Assembly: GCA_029204225.1 (NCBI GenBank)
Contig: CM055099.1
Location: 47,736,542-47,800,541, forward strand
DNA: 64,000 nucleotides
Reading direction: 5' to 3'
Source: Diphasiastrum complanatum
Taxonomy: Eukaryota > Streptophyta > Lycopodiopsida > Lycopodiales > Lycopodiaceae
Below the pieces are notes generated by a model, which saw only the letters and a program-made list of their open reading frames with translations, was not told the DNA's origin and ran no database searches. This document shows, piece by piece, positions 46,501 to 59,406 of this stretch. Each line of letters opens with the position of its first letter. Position 1 is the first letter of the stretch. The translations under genes and the position numbers were made by a program.

Positions 46501-49500
46501 TCCCAAACTCAAGATTAAACCCTGTTGACTATTCAAACTCCTCATATTAAAAACATTATGGCTACCCTCCACACGTGGGAACATGCTCCACACATGTGAG
46601 ATTTCACTATGTACATGATATTGCAAAAGATCAAGCTAGATTTTGCCTTATCAAGCTCAAGGAACTGGCTTTACTCTTTAGAAGCTTTTAACAATGTTCA
46701 TACATAAGATTCCTTGTTTTTTACTTTGAAACCTTTGATTTGAGACTCAACATATACCTGATCCTCTTCTAGCTAATTACCATTCAAGATTGCCAATTTT
46801 CTACAAAATGGCAAGTGTTATGGTTGACCATATCACACGAATATTGGCTAGGGGAGTGAAGGTCTCTTAAAATCAATCACTTCCTTTTGCTTGTATCCCT
46901 TCTCCACCAGTCTCACCTTGAATTTGTCGATACTCCTATCTAGCTTTGTACTCTATCTCGTATATTTATTTTGTACCAATCACCTTTTTTTTTGGAAATT
47001 TCACCAACAACTCCATATTCCATTTTTTGTACTGGAATTGAATTCATCTCACATAATAGCAACTCCTACATGTTGCTTTTTGAGATGCCTCTTCATATGA
47101 CTATGACTCATAATTACTCAAGAGGGATGTCATCAACCCAAATTCGTGTTAGGATTTGCTAGGGTAAAGGGCCCAAGGCCTTCGGGCGTTACCTTGCGTA
47201 ATGCACAAATTGAAAGTTTATTTTTTATCTTTCTCTATTTACATATTTTTTTTGGTTATTTTTACTATTTTTATGATTGTTTTACATTTTTCACGTAATT
47301 ACAACAAAAAATGCATTCTTTTTTGGGGATTTTTTTTTTTCAATTTCTACCAGACTACATATGGCAGCCCATCATTTGCTACCACATGCACATTTTGTCA
47401 ATATTGACCTATGTTGTGTGTCAATTTTTGTTGGTTGTCCACATGAGAGTTTAGGGGGGGGGGGGGGGGGGGGCAAGCTTGTCCTCAAGGCCCTTCCAAC
47501 AACAAAAGGGCCGAGGAGCGGACCTTCACTATCGTTGAACCTTTTATTGTAGTAATTTTTTTTTAACATGCACTTTTTGAGTGAAAGGGTACATGTAATA
47601 AAAGTTAAATTTATTAATATGCACCTCCTAGTACCCAGAAGGTGCATGTAGAAAAGCAAGAATGCAACTTACAGTACTACATATGACATCAATCATCTTC
47701 TCCAACCAGGTATCTCCACATGGCCTAGGCAATATTTGCCTTCATGCCTACAATGACATTTGTAGATTTGATCGTATCTTGGTTATGTCATCGCCATAAT
47801 GGTTACAAACAAAGACATGATTGGCTTGTTGATGTCAACATATGTCATCAACAAAAAGGTCGTGTCCCTAACCAATCCTTGCCAAAAGTAAAGCAAAAGT
47901 TAAAATCTATACATATGGTGGACCCAGACTTGGTCAAGCAATTCGGCACACAATTTGCCATCGATGCCCTAGTAGGCTCAAGGGGATGTCTATAACTGGC
48001 TCCTTACTTAAAGTTACAGAAAAAGGTAAGATACCTACAATTTGGTGGACCTAGACTTGGTTTAGCCATTCCGCCCAAGTCCAACCATCCCTGACTTATA
48101 TACCCTAGGTTTCACCATTGGTTATAGGCTCGTTACATTCATAGTGGATCGAAAGGCCTCCTTCGTCCTTACCTCTCATGTCATGGCATGTTCAATCTGA
48201 TCTTGGCCTTAATGTGTAATTCTCGATTGAGTTGGAGCCCAAGGGAGTGTCCAAAACCAGCTCCTTCCTGAAGTAAAGATGAAATTTCTAAAGTGTGGTG
48301 GAACCCACACTTGGTTGAGCAATCTCGCCCAAGACTAGGGATCAATGTATTTTGCAACACCATTAAAGTGATAGTGCACTAGAGTGGTGACTAGAGTGGT
48401 GATCTCCCAACAATCCAAGGGTGAAGGTGAGTAATATCACCATCTCCTTAAATCCTATGTTTTTTTTTTAAACCCTTAGATGGCTGGGACCCCACAAGTG
48501 TCACTCCAATGGTGGGGCGCAGAATATGGCTGGGAGCCCACAAGTGTCACTCCAATGGTGATGCAAAATGCATCGATCACAAGACTAGCCATGGATGCTC
48601 TACCAAGGGTTCTTGAGCAGAAATTGCTGGCCAATTTCCAAGGCCGGTTCCACTATTCCTGCATGCTTAGAGGAGAATAAATTTAAAGTCTGGACTTTAG
48701 ACGGCAGGCAAGGCGACTTACACCCACAGAATATACTAGTAAGATCATACCTCGCAGCGACGGTGGGGCCCGAAGTTCCCAGTATGAGCTTGCCAATTCC
48801 CAGCTCCCTTATCTTCTGCAGCAAAGCCTTCTTCACAGAAACGTGTTCTACCACAATTATCTCTGCCTGCACCTGCTCCACTCCAACCAAGCAATTCAAT
48901 TAATTCTCTTAGTATAATTGGAATTCACTTATTATGGTTGTAGTTTTCTTGTTATAGGAGCAATTCTCTTATCCACACGAACATTTCAGCGAAGTCAACT
49001 CAGCCCAGGTAGAGATTACTGATGTTTACACAAAAGCTGGTGAAAACAACTTGCATCTTATCACAAAACAACTATTCGTTCAATTTTATCACACCACCAA
49101 CTGTTCCTTCAATCTAGAGTTCACTGAAGCTTGCAGAAGAACTGAAAGTATTGGATGAGAACTGCTCACGCAATCAATCGGATAACTGTGTACATTTTGT
49201 ACAAAATTCTAATTCTAATTTCCTGCTAATCGAACAGATATATGCTGCGCTATCTGTATATGAAGACTGCTTAACTTATAAAATAAATGCTAATATTCAG
49301 TACTCGAGGCTGCTCCTTGGAACTCGTACTATTCAGCTTATTATTGTGCATTCAGTAGTCAGAGAATAATGCTTTCAAATTTAAGCCCTAAGCTGAAAAC
49401 CTTATGAGAGGCGCAATCCAGCTTGAAGCATTCAAGTGATTTGTTGACCTTGAGATTGATTTCTCGCAAGTATTCTGTTACTATCCCTTTGTCTACCTGA

Positions 49501-49848
49501 CCAACAGGAAACTTTCCCACTGCAAAAAATAGAATAGCAAGGAGATTAAGCCTTATAAAAGCTTCATCTAATGCAATATATCGAAGAATTACGATACAAT
49601 GCCAAAAAAATGTCTGAAGGCCTGTCCAAGTAAGGAATATTTGTAGGATATGGCGAATTCTTATTAGTGATTAGTAATGTAGAGTTAAAGACTTTACATG
49701 GAGTTGGAATAGTCTGCACTGGAGGGCGGATATGAATAATTGGCAAAATGTCCCCTTCTTTCATTAAAGTCTGCAAACACCATTTTAACGCCCCTCTACT
49801 ATTTTTACCTCTGCCTACTGCAACTACTACGTTGTAAGAAATCCCCAT
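40513..49848 (-). CDS. USP-domain / coiled-coil protein lacking kinase and U-box (7 exons)
   Basis: Exons, minus strand: 49848-49698, 49519-49401, 48872-48751, 42497-42187, 41959-41181, 41035-40907, 40746-40513. All introns are GT-AG and phases agree throughout, giving 614 aa. Residues 1 to about 165 form a universal stress protein (UspA) nucleotide-binding fold: NVVVAVGRGKNSRGALKW, IPTPLGKFPVGQV across splice 1, KLILGTSG, then LSAYISKHSPPSCAVLAI. This matches plant USP-kinase-U-box proteins (PUB/RLCK-IX type). A Ser-rich, probably disordered linker follows. From about 495 an Ala/Glu/Lys coiled coil runs to KNRRKPK-stop, where relatives continue into kinase and U-box. Start: first Met of the USP fold, with an in-frame stop upstream. 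Inferred role: stress or nucleotide sensing, or scaffolding, in the cytoplasm; no catalytic domain is visible. Alternatively it is a 3'-truncated kinase gene, but the clean splicing argues for a real short form. Confidence 0.8.
42830..43600. repeat. Degenerate AT-rich short-motif repeats
   Basis: The words ATTCATGATTT, ATTCACAA and TTTCAAGATT recur irregularly (for example AATATTCACAAATTTCAAG, then AGATTCAATGTTCACAATTT). There is no fixed period or coding content. It lies inside intron 3. Confidence 0.6.
44279..45082 (+). pseudogene. Copia RT remnant inside intron 3
   Basis: Plus strand: FWKEAMDGEMQLALEK, then FKA..VVKGYSQVEELDYDE-like codons in shifting frames (44470-44550), VVLLLYVNNILVIGNS (44630; the YVDD box is now YVNN, catalytic Asp lost), LTSHFEMKV and YYLGIDK, LTQDRYVEKI (44800). 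It is a decayed copia RT in antisense orientation to the host gene. It begins with a 54-bp tandem duplication (44279-44332 and 44333-44386). Confidence 0.75.
45897..46645 (-). repeat. Diverged solo LTR copy in intron 3
   Basis: It parallels 7560-8376 in order: TTTCACACGTG...GTGTGAATGAT, AAGAGCACATAGAACATGCATG, GATGAAAAAACTAAG, CTCGGGTAGAGAGAG, then CACTAGCCCTCTACCATC, CTCCACACGTGGGAACATG and ATCAAGCTAGATTTT. No coding sequence or polypurine tract lies beside it, so it is probably a solo LTR. Confidence 0.6.
46646..48480. other. Intronic non-coding stretch with dispersed short repeats
   Basis: No gene. A block including GGTGGACC[C/T]AGACTTGGT recurs three times (about 47919, 48042 and 48297), the third diverged, twice preceded by CTGGCTCCTT-like or CCAGCTCCTT-like words. 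This suggests an old, decayed tandem duplication. Confidence 0.45.
47454..47473. repeat. G20 homopolymer
   Basis: Twenty consecutive Gs inside intron 3 (C-run in the transcript sense). Confidence 0.9.
48481..48560. repeat. Two-copy tandem repeat, 46-bp period
   Basis: TGGCTGGGA[C/G]CCCACAAG and the following TGTCACTCCAATGGTG occur at 48481-48514 and 48527-48560 with one difference. Confidence 0.85.
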
Positions 49849-51656
49849 GCAGAATTTACGCCCTGTAGCTTCTTCGCCAAGGTCTATGTAAGCCTCTCAG
49901 GAGTTATATTCACGGCATCTATAGCATTTCCATTCCCTATTTTCATAGTCCTTCGCCTGAGTTCTTATCAACATTTTGACACTAGTTAATATCGAATTCT
50001 TTAACACCTTCTTCCCCTAGAAGTTAAATGGACCCAGTGCCCAGCTTATATCAGCATATCTGCAACCGTCGATATCTGTTCCTGTCCTGTGAGATTCTGC
50101 AGATGAAATAACAGTCTGTTAAATAAGCTCCCTTCAGGGAAAGCAAGCACTCCACGTCTGTACCGACATCTTGAACTCAGCTCATACAAGACACCCACAA
50201 CATTGTCCAGCTCGCAATTATGTCTTCGATCAGATGGATCATCAGAATTAGCTTGAGTGGCACAATACCTGTGCAGATCAGGATTGCACATGGGTCTCAG
50301 CATGCAGGCCTGCATCCACCACCTCCCATGCCTTGAGAGGAAGCTGCTGAAGCATCTGATTTCACTGAATAGTGTACTGCCAAGGATCGCGAGGGTTGAG
50401 GAGACGTATGCCGACCAACGTAGGAGGGAGGAATAGTAGGGTGATAGCTTCTTTTGATGCTTTATATATTTCTTAATTGCTTTGTATTACAAGTAGGTGG
50501 CAAGCTCTCGTTGTAGAGACCCAATATATAGAGCCCCATATGAGGCTAGGCACATGGGGGAGCTACTTAGAAGTGTGTTCCCCCTCACAGCTCCGCCCGT
50601 TAGGATTCATGCAGTATGTGACTCATTTGTGATAGGGGAAATAGAATTTTGTTCGCTATATGATCATTTTGTATTTTTCACTTAATTGTGATAGGGGAAA
50701 TCGAATTTTGGTCCACTATATGATCATTTTGTATTTTTCCTCCATGATAACGCAATTGCATACTTTAATAGTTACACATAGATGGACATACTATGTGACA
50801 CGCATGTACTCATGAGAATGGTCCACCTTGGTATTTTGGGAGGACCCTATTGCAACTATGTACAAGGGAAGCCCCTCATGTAATCTTAATAGATCTTTGG
50901 TTGCTATGTATAGGGGGAGGCCCTCTCATGAGGGCCTTCCTCGATGTAAATGTTGAGTTCGATAAATTTACCCTCTTATGCTTCAAATTCTGCTTGTCAT
51001 GAGATTGAATTATCGAACTTTGTGCTAAGATTTTGCTTGTGGATTAGCATGAATTTGATTGTGGACCAACGTGATGCATTAAAATTTGGATCATCATTTG
51101 TGCATTACATTTTGAAAAGATGCACATCTTATAAGATATCAAATCTACAACATGTTTTAGGTTTTGAAAACTATCACTAGATAGTTTGAGTTACTTCTTT
51201 GGTGAATTGTAGTTTTTCAGATCAAATTTATAATTTGATAAGGTTCCCATCATGTGTGATATATCTCCTATAAGGCCTTGTTGTAGACAATTGTCAAATT
51301 GCATCAAGTGCTTAAGAAATACAATAGAACAATTTTGAGCGGTGATTTTATTCAAGAAAAACTTCGATGTAAGGGCAAAAAACAATTCAAACACGATGAC
51401 ATTTGTTTTGGGACTTTGACCTAAAAAAGAGTAACCTTTTTCGGTATTTTTTAATGGTCCTAGTTTTAGGCCAAAATCATGGTTTTTTTTAAGGATTCTC
51501 TAACTCGAATTAATAAAAAAAATGCTAAAAAGTGTGTATTTTTTTTAATGAAGCATTGCAGGTTTTTTTTTGCAAATTTCATAAAACCATCATAATTACA
51601 TACGGCATAACATTTCAAGACAACACATTCCAAATGCCATTAAAACACAAAAGGGC
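49849..51656. other. 5' flank of the USP gene; no further gene supported
   Basis: This should contain the promoter and 5' UTR of the minus-strand gene. A minus-strand open stretch at 50315-50046 (89 codons, with PEGSLFNRLLFHLQNLTGQ) could be an upstream exon or chance; I cannot connect it by a convincing splice. A two-copy tandem repeat is at 50627-50740. Nothing else is recognisable. Confidence 0.4.
50627..50740. repeat. Two-copy tandem repeat, 59-bp period
   Basis: TTGTGATAGGGGAAAT[A/C]GAA through TATATGATCATTTTGTAT occurs at 50627 and again at 50686. Confidence 0.85.
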
Positions 51657-53178
51657 TTAAATTATATTATACATATATTTTTTCAAAGTACATTTTCTAA
51701 GAAATTTTCGCTGATGTCTCAATTTAGAACTTGACATATTTTGAACACTCTTGTTTTCAGCCGATGAGGTGGAAGACCCGTCTTCTTCATTACAGTCAAT
51801 TGGCATATCATCTTCAGAATCCGTGTCCAATGTTGATAAAAAAAAACCTTGTAAGTCAGCTTTTCTCTGTTGCTGACAAGTTGACGACGATGGTTGTCTC
51901 ATTAATCCAAGTCGTTCATTCAGTATGGCTATAGTTGACTTTCGTAGATGATTGGTCATTGTTAACTCAAAATTAAAAGCCAAAACATCTACATCTTGTA
52001 AATTCAAATCATCAATCCTCGGTTTGTTCTTTGGCAATCGTTTTCTCTTGCCCTTTAGATCTAAGCAACATTTTAAGTTCGTACCTTCCCAAAAAAACAT
52101 TCATTGAAGTGGTGTGCAACCAATGGACACGTAGTACTTTTGTCTGATTCCTATTTTGAATGAAACCAAGTACTTTGGCAATCCAAAATGGATATCCTTC
52201 ATTGTTTTCTGAAGCTAGAAGTGCAACAAGTCTTCCAATTTGGATTTCATTTAGATCACCGCGCCACTTCATTTTTGCAACTTTTACACTTTGCTTATTC
52301 TTCCTTCACGTTCCTCGCCTTCATAAACTCCAAAAAATCATTATCTCGAGGTAGATTTGAAGGTTCGACAATTGTAGTTGAAGTTCCTAATATAATTAAT
52401 GAGGCCATTGAAATTCTTCAGTTGTTGATGCGTGTTCAAAATTAAGCAAACTGATTTTTTGTTCCTCGAAAAAGTCCATCCACCAATGTTGATCAAACTC
52501 ATCAAAAAATTGATAACTTTGCATGAATACTTGAATCGAAAAAATTTAACGAGGCAAATGGGTCAACCTCGCAATGCTCTCTTTGTGCTTTTTGTTTTTC
52601 TAGCATGGACTTCAAGGGAGACAACATAGCGAGCTCGATTTGACCAGATGGCATATTGAGCAAAAACCGTATTATTTCAACAGGTAACCATGAATCGGAA
52701 CTTGAAAATTGTTTGCCCCATAGCAATGTGATGCCAGTTTCATTACATTTGATTTTGAACTGATGTTGAAAGCTAATATCATTAATAGTAGCAACACAAC
52801 GACTTGTTTCATTGGACGCCTTAATATATTCATGAAAATCATATGTATGCCTAACTAACGACACATTTGGCTTTGGCACGTATGATTCTTCAACAATGCT
52901 CTGAAGCACTGGTAAAGAAAATGCCTTCTTGCGTCTTAGTCTTTTGGAAAAACAACTAAACATCTAATCAATTTGATAATGGGTGTGACCCACCAACAAA
53001 AATCCAATTTTTATTTTTTTGTTGATGGGGAAACACAAATGGTATTAGGATGAGAACATGAAGGAGTGACTTCATAATACTAACTTTCATTAGGATTATC
53101 AGACGAGGATGACTCAGATGTAGCTACGTACTGAGTTAGAACTATAGGAATAGAAGAAGAAGAAGAATTACTTGCCAT
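51657..53178 (-). pseudogene. Broken gene of unrecognised family
   Basis: Minus-strand pieces: a possible start at 53178 (MASNSSSSSIPIVLTQYV) reaching a stop near 53083; 52963-52502 (NETGITLLWGKQFSSSDSWLP, IIRFLLNMPSGQIELAML); 52272-52012 (IGRLVALLASENNEGYPFW, then IAKVLGF and LRVHWLHTTSM). A frame change near 52080 leads to 52100-51657 (LNLQDVDVLAFNFELTMTN, HLRKSTIAILNERLG, acidic tail). The PFWIAKV...VHWLH stretch looks like the small beta-barrel seen in some plant proteins of transposon or chromatin type (BAH/Tudor-like), but I cannot name the family. A stop and at least one frameshift indicate a pseudogene; an unrecognised intron is possible between 53095 and 52963. Confidence 0.5.
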
Positions 53179-55533
<2,355 letters not shown>

Positions 55534-55547
55534 GGCTCTGATATCAA
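55534..55547 (-). promoter_or_regulatory. Minus-strand primer-binding-like site
   Basis: Reads TTGATATCAGAGCC on the minus strand, one base off the standard TTGGTATCAGAGCC, directly next to an LTR-like end. Confidence 0.6.
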
Positions 55548-56042
55548 TATAAAGTCCTCAATCCAAGGATCCTATTCTAAGCATGCCAAACACAAGCAAC
55601 ACAAGGGAACCTGATGGTGGACAAACCAACCCAACCAAACCTAGATCAAATGGATCTAGCCCCCAAGCTATAGATCAATCACAAAGAGGAGTATGGAATC
55701 ACACCAGCAGCATCTTGCCACCGGTCATGCTATCAAGCATACACTAGTGAGAGCCCAATAGGTATACTTATACCCTCCAAGGCCCATGCACCACTAGTAG
55801 TGCACTGTGACACCTCACTGGACACCTCTGCAGACTATCTGGGCCACGTCATCCAATTCCCTAATGACTCACTGATAGACCCATACCAACTCCACCACCA
55901 TGTGTTTAGGCCTACAACCATTAATTATGACCATGTACACATAAGGGCCCCAATTCCCTTATAGTCACAATTAACTTACGGGTTGTTGGTCTACCGGTCC
56001 CTAGCGTGGACACGCTACTCGAGACCAGTCATGGGCATGACA
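55548..56042 (-). repeat. 5' LTR remnant of a minus-strand element
   Basis: On the minus strand it starts TGTCATGCCCATGACTGG (from 56042) and ends just before the PBS-like site. It is about 495 bp with no coding sequence. Near the start is an inverted repeat, TAGCGTG-GA-CACGCTA on the plus strand (56003-56018). It inserted next to the gag fragment at 56045; the rest of the element was not identified. Confidence 0.55.
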
Positions 56043-56044
56043 CT

Positions 56045-56185
56045 CACCATCATGAATCTTCTCTCCAATGGAAGCTAACTCCCTATTAAGAGACTTGATT
56101 CTGAGCACATAGTCTTGTGCACTCTCCTCACTTCTTCTCATGCTTTGCAATATTTGGTTTCCAAGCATGAGGACTCTAGAAGTAT
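56045..56185 (-). pseudogene. Copia gag fragment joined to a foreign RNase H
   Basis: The minus strand reads VLMLGNQILQSMRRSEESAQ and DYVLRIKSLNRELASIGEKI, closely matching gag residues of the intact copia (MLALKNQIYRSYQKKGESAH, VLRVKELNKELAFIG). It lies directly downstream, in transcription sense, of the RNase H of the neighbouring copia, where it cannot belong. It is a recombination or insertion scar between two copia types. Confidence 0.65.
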
Positions 56186-58438
56186 TGCCTGATTGACATA
56201 TTCAGCTTTGCAAATTGAGCCACTAATGTTTATTTCTTGCATGTCCAGCTAATTGTTGCTCCGCACGCATCGCACATCCTCTTGTCATAGACTTGTTGTC
56301 GTCTTTGCAGCTTGCCCAACTTGCATCACTATAGTGTTGCAGCTCGAATCCTTTTTCTTCTTTTTCTGCTTTGTAGGTCAATCCCATATTTTGGGTGCCC
56401 ATGCCAGGGTTGGAGGAGAATTGGCTCAATGTATAGACAAGGAAGCCCAAGTCCAGTTTGGTACAGATTGTAAGGTACATCAGACTACCGATCAAGTTCG
56501 AGTATGGTATACCTACCATCTCCTGTTTCTCCTCATCAGTGTTTGGGCAGTCTTGTTTCATCAATCTGGCTCCAACTATCATTGGTGTGGCCCTTCCTTT
56601 GCAGTCCAACATTCGATACTATTTGAGTACTTTTTTTGGCGTATTTTGATTGACTCGGATGCCATTACTCCTCTCATTTGATCTCTTCTAATTTGCAACC
56701 CAAGACATTTTCTCGCTTCTCCCAGATCTATGATTTCGTAATTTGCAAAAATCTGACTCTTAGTTTCTTTGATTAGCATCAAAGAGTTTCCTATCATCTG
56801 AGAGTCATCTACAAAAGTTACTAGAATCACAAAGCTTCTTTCTACTCTTCTTATATAGACATTACAGTCTAATTGTGTAGGAACAAAGTCTAGAGACTTT
56901 AGAAGATTGTTGAGCTTATTATACCAAGCTCGTGATGTTTGTTTCAGACCATAAATGCATCGATGCAACCGACAGACATATTGTCGATTGTCGGGGTCTT
57001 CGAATCTTTCAGGCTACTTCATGAAGATTTCTTCCTCTAGATCTCCATGGAGAAAGGCTATTTTGACATCAATCTAGTGTATTTCTAGACCATGTTGTGT
57101 TGCGTATGCAAAGAGCAGTCGAATACTTGTCATCTTGACCATTGGGGAGTACGTATCCAAGTAGTCGATTTCGTACCTTTGCATGTAGCCCTTGGCGACA
57201 AGTCTGGTCTTGTAATGTCCGACAATGTCATCTGATTTCATCTTTCTCTAATAAACCCATTTGCAGTCGACAATTTTTTCTTTTTGGGTAGTGGCTCTAG
57301 TTTCCATGCCTCATTCTGTCTCATATCTCTTCCGACATTGCCTGCTTTCAGAATTCTCCCTCTGGACTCTAGACAGCTTCTTGGTATGTTGTTGATTCTT
57401 CAGTGAAGTTGTAGTATTCGACATTTGCATCTTCGCTCCATTGAAGATTGTCAGTGTATCTATCTGGAGGTCTTCTTTATCTTGTTGATCTTCTTGGTCA
57501 TGTTCGTTGCTGCTGATTCGTTTCTTCTTCGACAAGTTGATCTTTGGCTTCCTGCTTTGGAGTCTGTGGCTTGACATTCTGGTTCGATGTCTGGCCTTGA
57601 TCTCCCTCTTGTATTGGCAACAGTGTGAAGATCTCATGGCCCCTTTCTTCCTTCAATCTTGGAAATGTGAATTCATCGAATTTCATGTCTCGACTCGACA
57701 CAACTTTTTTCGAGTTGGGTTGTAGAGTCTGTACACTTGCGATCCATTTGGGTATCCGACCATGACTGTTTTCTCTGACTTTTCGTCGAGCTTGTTTCTT
57801 TTTTCTGTTCGTATGTGTTTATATGCTACACATCCGAACACACGCACGTATGACAGATCAGGCCTTTTGTCTGTCCACATCTCATACAGTGTCTTGTCTT
57901 CCAGGGTTGTCGTTATTGATTTGTTCTGCAGGTGTATTGCTGCAGCAATTGCCTCAGTCCAAAATTGACTCGGCAATTGAGCCTGTGTCATCATGCATTT
58001 GGCTCCTTCGACTAGCATCCTATTTTTTCTTTCTACGATGGCAGTTCTGCTTGTCCTGACAGTGTTTGTAGCTGTAGAGTCTCAATGCCTTTGACATCAT
58101 GTCGGCTCCCGTTGCCTAGAATCATTGCTCTATTGTTTTGAGTTCTCTGTAGTTGATCAAGACCTTCTTGTTGCAGGTAATGTGTGAAGTCACTCCTGAG
58201 TCGATAACTACATCGTAGTCTTGCTCTGCATAGCTTGTTGAAGCCTCATATATTGTGAAGGCTTCATCGCTCTTGTCTGCATCCTTCGATGACTCTACAA
58301 CATGGGCCTTCTCGACCTAGGTTTTTGAATCTGCACTCATATGCAGAATGTCCCTTCTTCTTGCAGTGCATGCAAGGGATTGTCAGGTTCAATTAGCATC
58401 AATTGGTTGTGTATCCTGGCTTGTGACAGTGATCAAAG
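56186..58438 (-). pseudogene. Copia pol, both ends missing, first half of integrase deleted
   Basis: Minus strand: protease DSGVTSHITCNK near 58205 (Ala of DSGAT changed to Val); a jump near 58055 to VERKNRMLVEGAKCMMTQ (58035-57960, integrase after its Glu); linker FGCVAYKHI and VGYPNGSQVYRLY (57850-57730); RT IYGLKQTSRAWYNKL (56960), VTFVDDSQMIGNS (YVDD as FVDD), DLGEARKCLGLQIRR, LIGSLMYLTICTKLDLGF; RNase H YSDASWASCKDDNKS up to AKLNM near 56190. Stops and frameshifts are frequent. Same family as the copy at 59407-62666; gag and both LTRs are lost. Confidence 0.85.
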
Positions 58439-58757
58439 ATAGTTAACAATTATGTAATGTTTCAATTTGGTAGGCTTTAGTTAAAAAGCTAGCCCAGGGT
58501 CTTGTCCCAGGCCGATAACGGGATTACATCTGTATATAGCCTAAAATGCCACGTAGAGGCCGATAGTGAATTTCATGCATTTATTAGGTCTATGCCACGT
58601 GGCATCCTCATGCAAAGGGGACCTTTACTTGTATATGTATCAGTCTCTTTGTAATAAAGATGCTTTTGCTTTGTGAGCTCTTTGCTTGATGTGAGCTCCT
58701 CCATCACTCTGTTACTTGTGGATGTTGTTTATGGTTTCGATGGTTGGCAATCAGTCA
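58439..58757. repeat. LTR-like or promoter-like insert between two copia copies
   Basis: About 320 bp that breaks similarity to the gag region of the neighbouring copy. It contains GCCACGTAGAGGCCGAT and GCCACGTGGCATCC (two G-box-like words), TGTATATGTATCAG (TATA-like) and TGTAATAAAGATG (polyadenylation-like), the layout of a short LTR. No matching partner in the window. Confidence 0.4.
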
Positions 58758-59406
58758 TGTAGCGAATCTGGTTTTTCGTTTGATTCACGTTTAGTTGATT
58801 TTCTTTTGCGGAAGTTTCAGGATCCTAAGCAAGCGACTGTAGATCACTGAACATAAGAGATTCGAGAAATCAAGACGATGGGAAGAATGAGATGGAGAAG
58901 AGAGCAAGTATTATCTATTTTTAGTTTCAAGTGAGTTGGTCAGTGTCTTGCTAGTTGGCGGCCTTAGGCTCAACCTGATCATTGTGTTCTACTCATTGGC
59001 AGACTTTCATGCACAACTATTCTCTTTATTTTTTCTCTCTATCTTCTTGATCTAGAATATATATTTATCTCCCTGTGTGGAGTTTACAAGACAGTTGAAT
59101 AGAGAATTACAAGACTAGTTAATGCTAATTCACTAGTTAGTTATTCTCTGTTATCGCTAACTCTTTTAGCTGAGCGTGAGGTACAAGACTCCATGCTCGT
59201 CAAGCTGCTAGTTGGCAATTCGAATTGCTTTCTTTCGCTTCGTGTCTCTTCGTTTCGCTTCATGGTCGTCAGGGCCGAATCTCGAATACTTTTCTTTCGG
59301 CCTTTGGGGTATGTTTGACCTTCGAGGTATATTCACCCTTCGACCTTCGATTCATTTTGCTTCGTCACCTTCGCGACAAAGTTGCAGGAGTTCACAATTT
59401 TTGACA
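58758..59406 (-). repeat. 3' LTR of minus-strand copia
   Basis: 649 bp. The plus strand begins TGTAGCGAATCTGG and ends AATTTTTGACA. On the minus strand TGTCAAAAATTGTGAAC follows the polypurine tract CAAGAGGGAG (59407-59416). Partner at 62734-63353. Confidence 0.9.

Larger units (their letters stand above)
42498..48750 (-). other. Large intron 3 of the USP gene with transposon debris
   Basis: About 6.25 kb between donor GAG|GTATG (48751/48750) and acceptor TGTAG|AGTACTC (42497). It splits an Arg codon. Contents: degenerate AT-rich repeats (42830-43600), a copia RT remnant (44279-45082), an LTR copy (45897-46645), a G20 tract (47454-47473) and short imperfect repeats (47900-48560). The other introns are below 700 bp. 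Confidence 0.75.
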
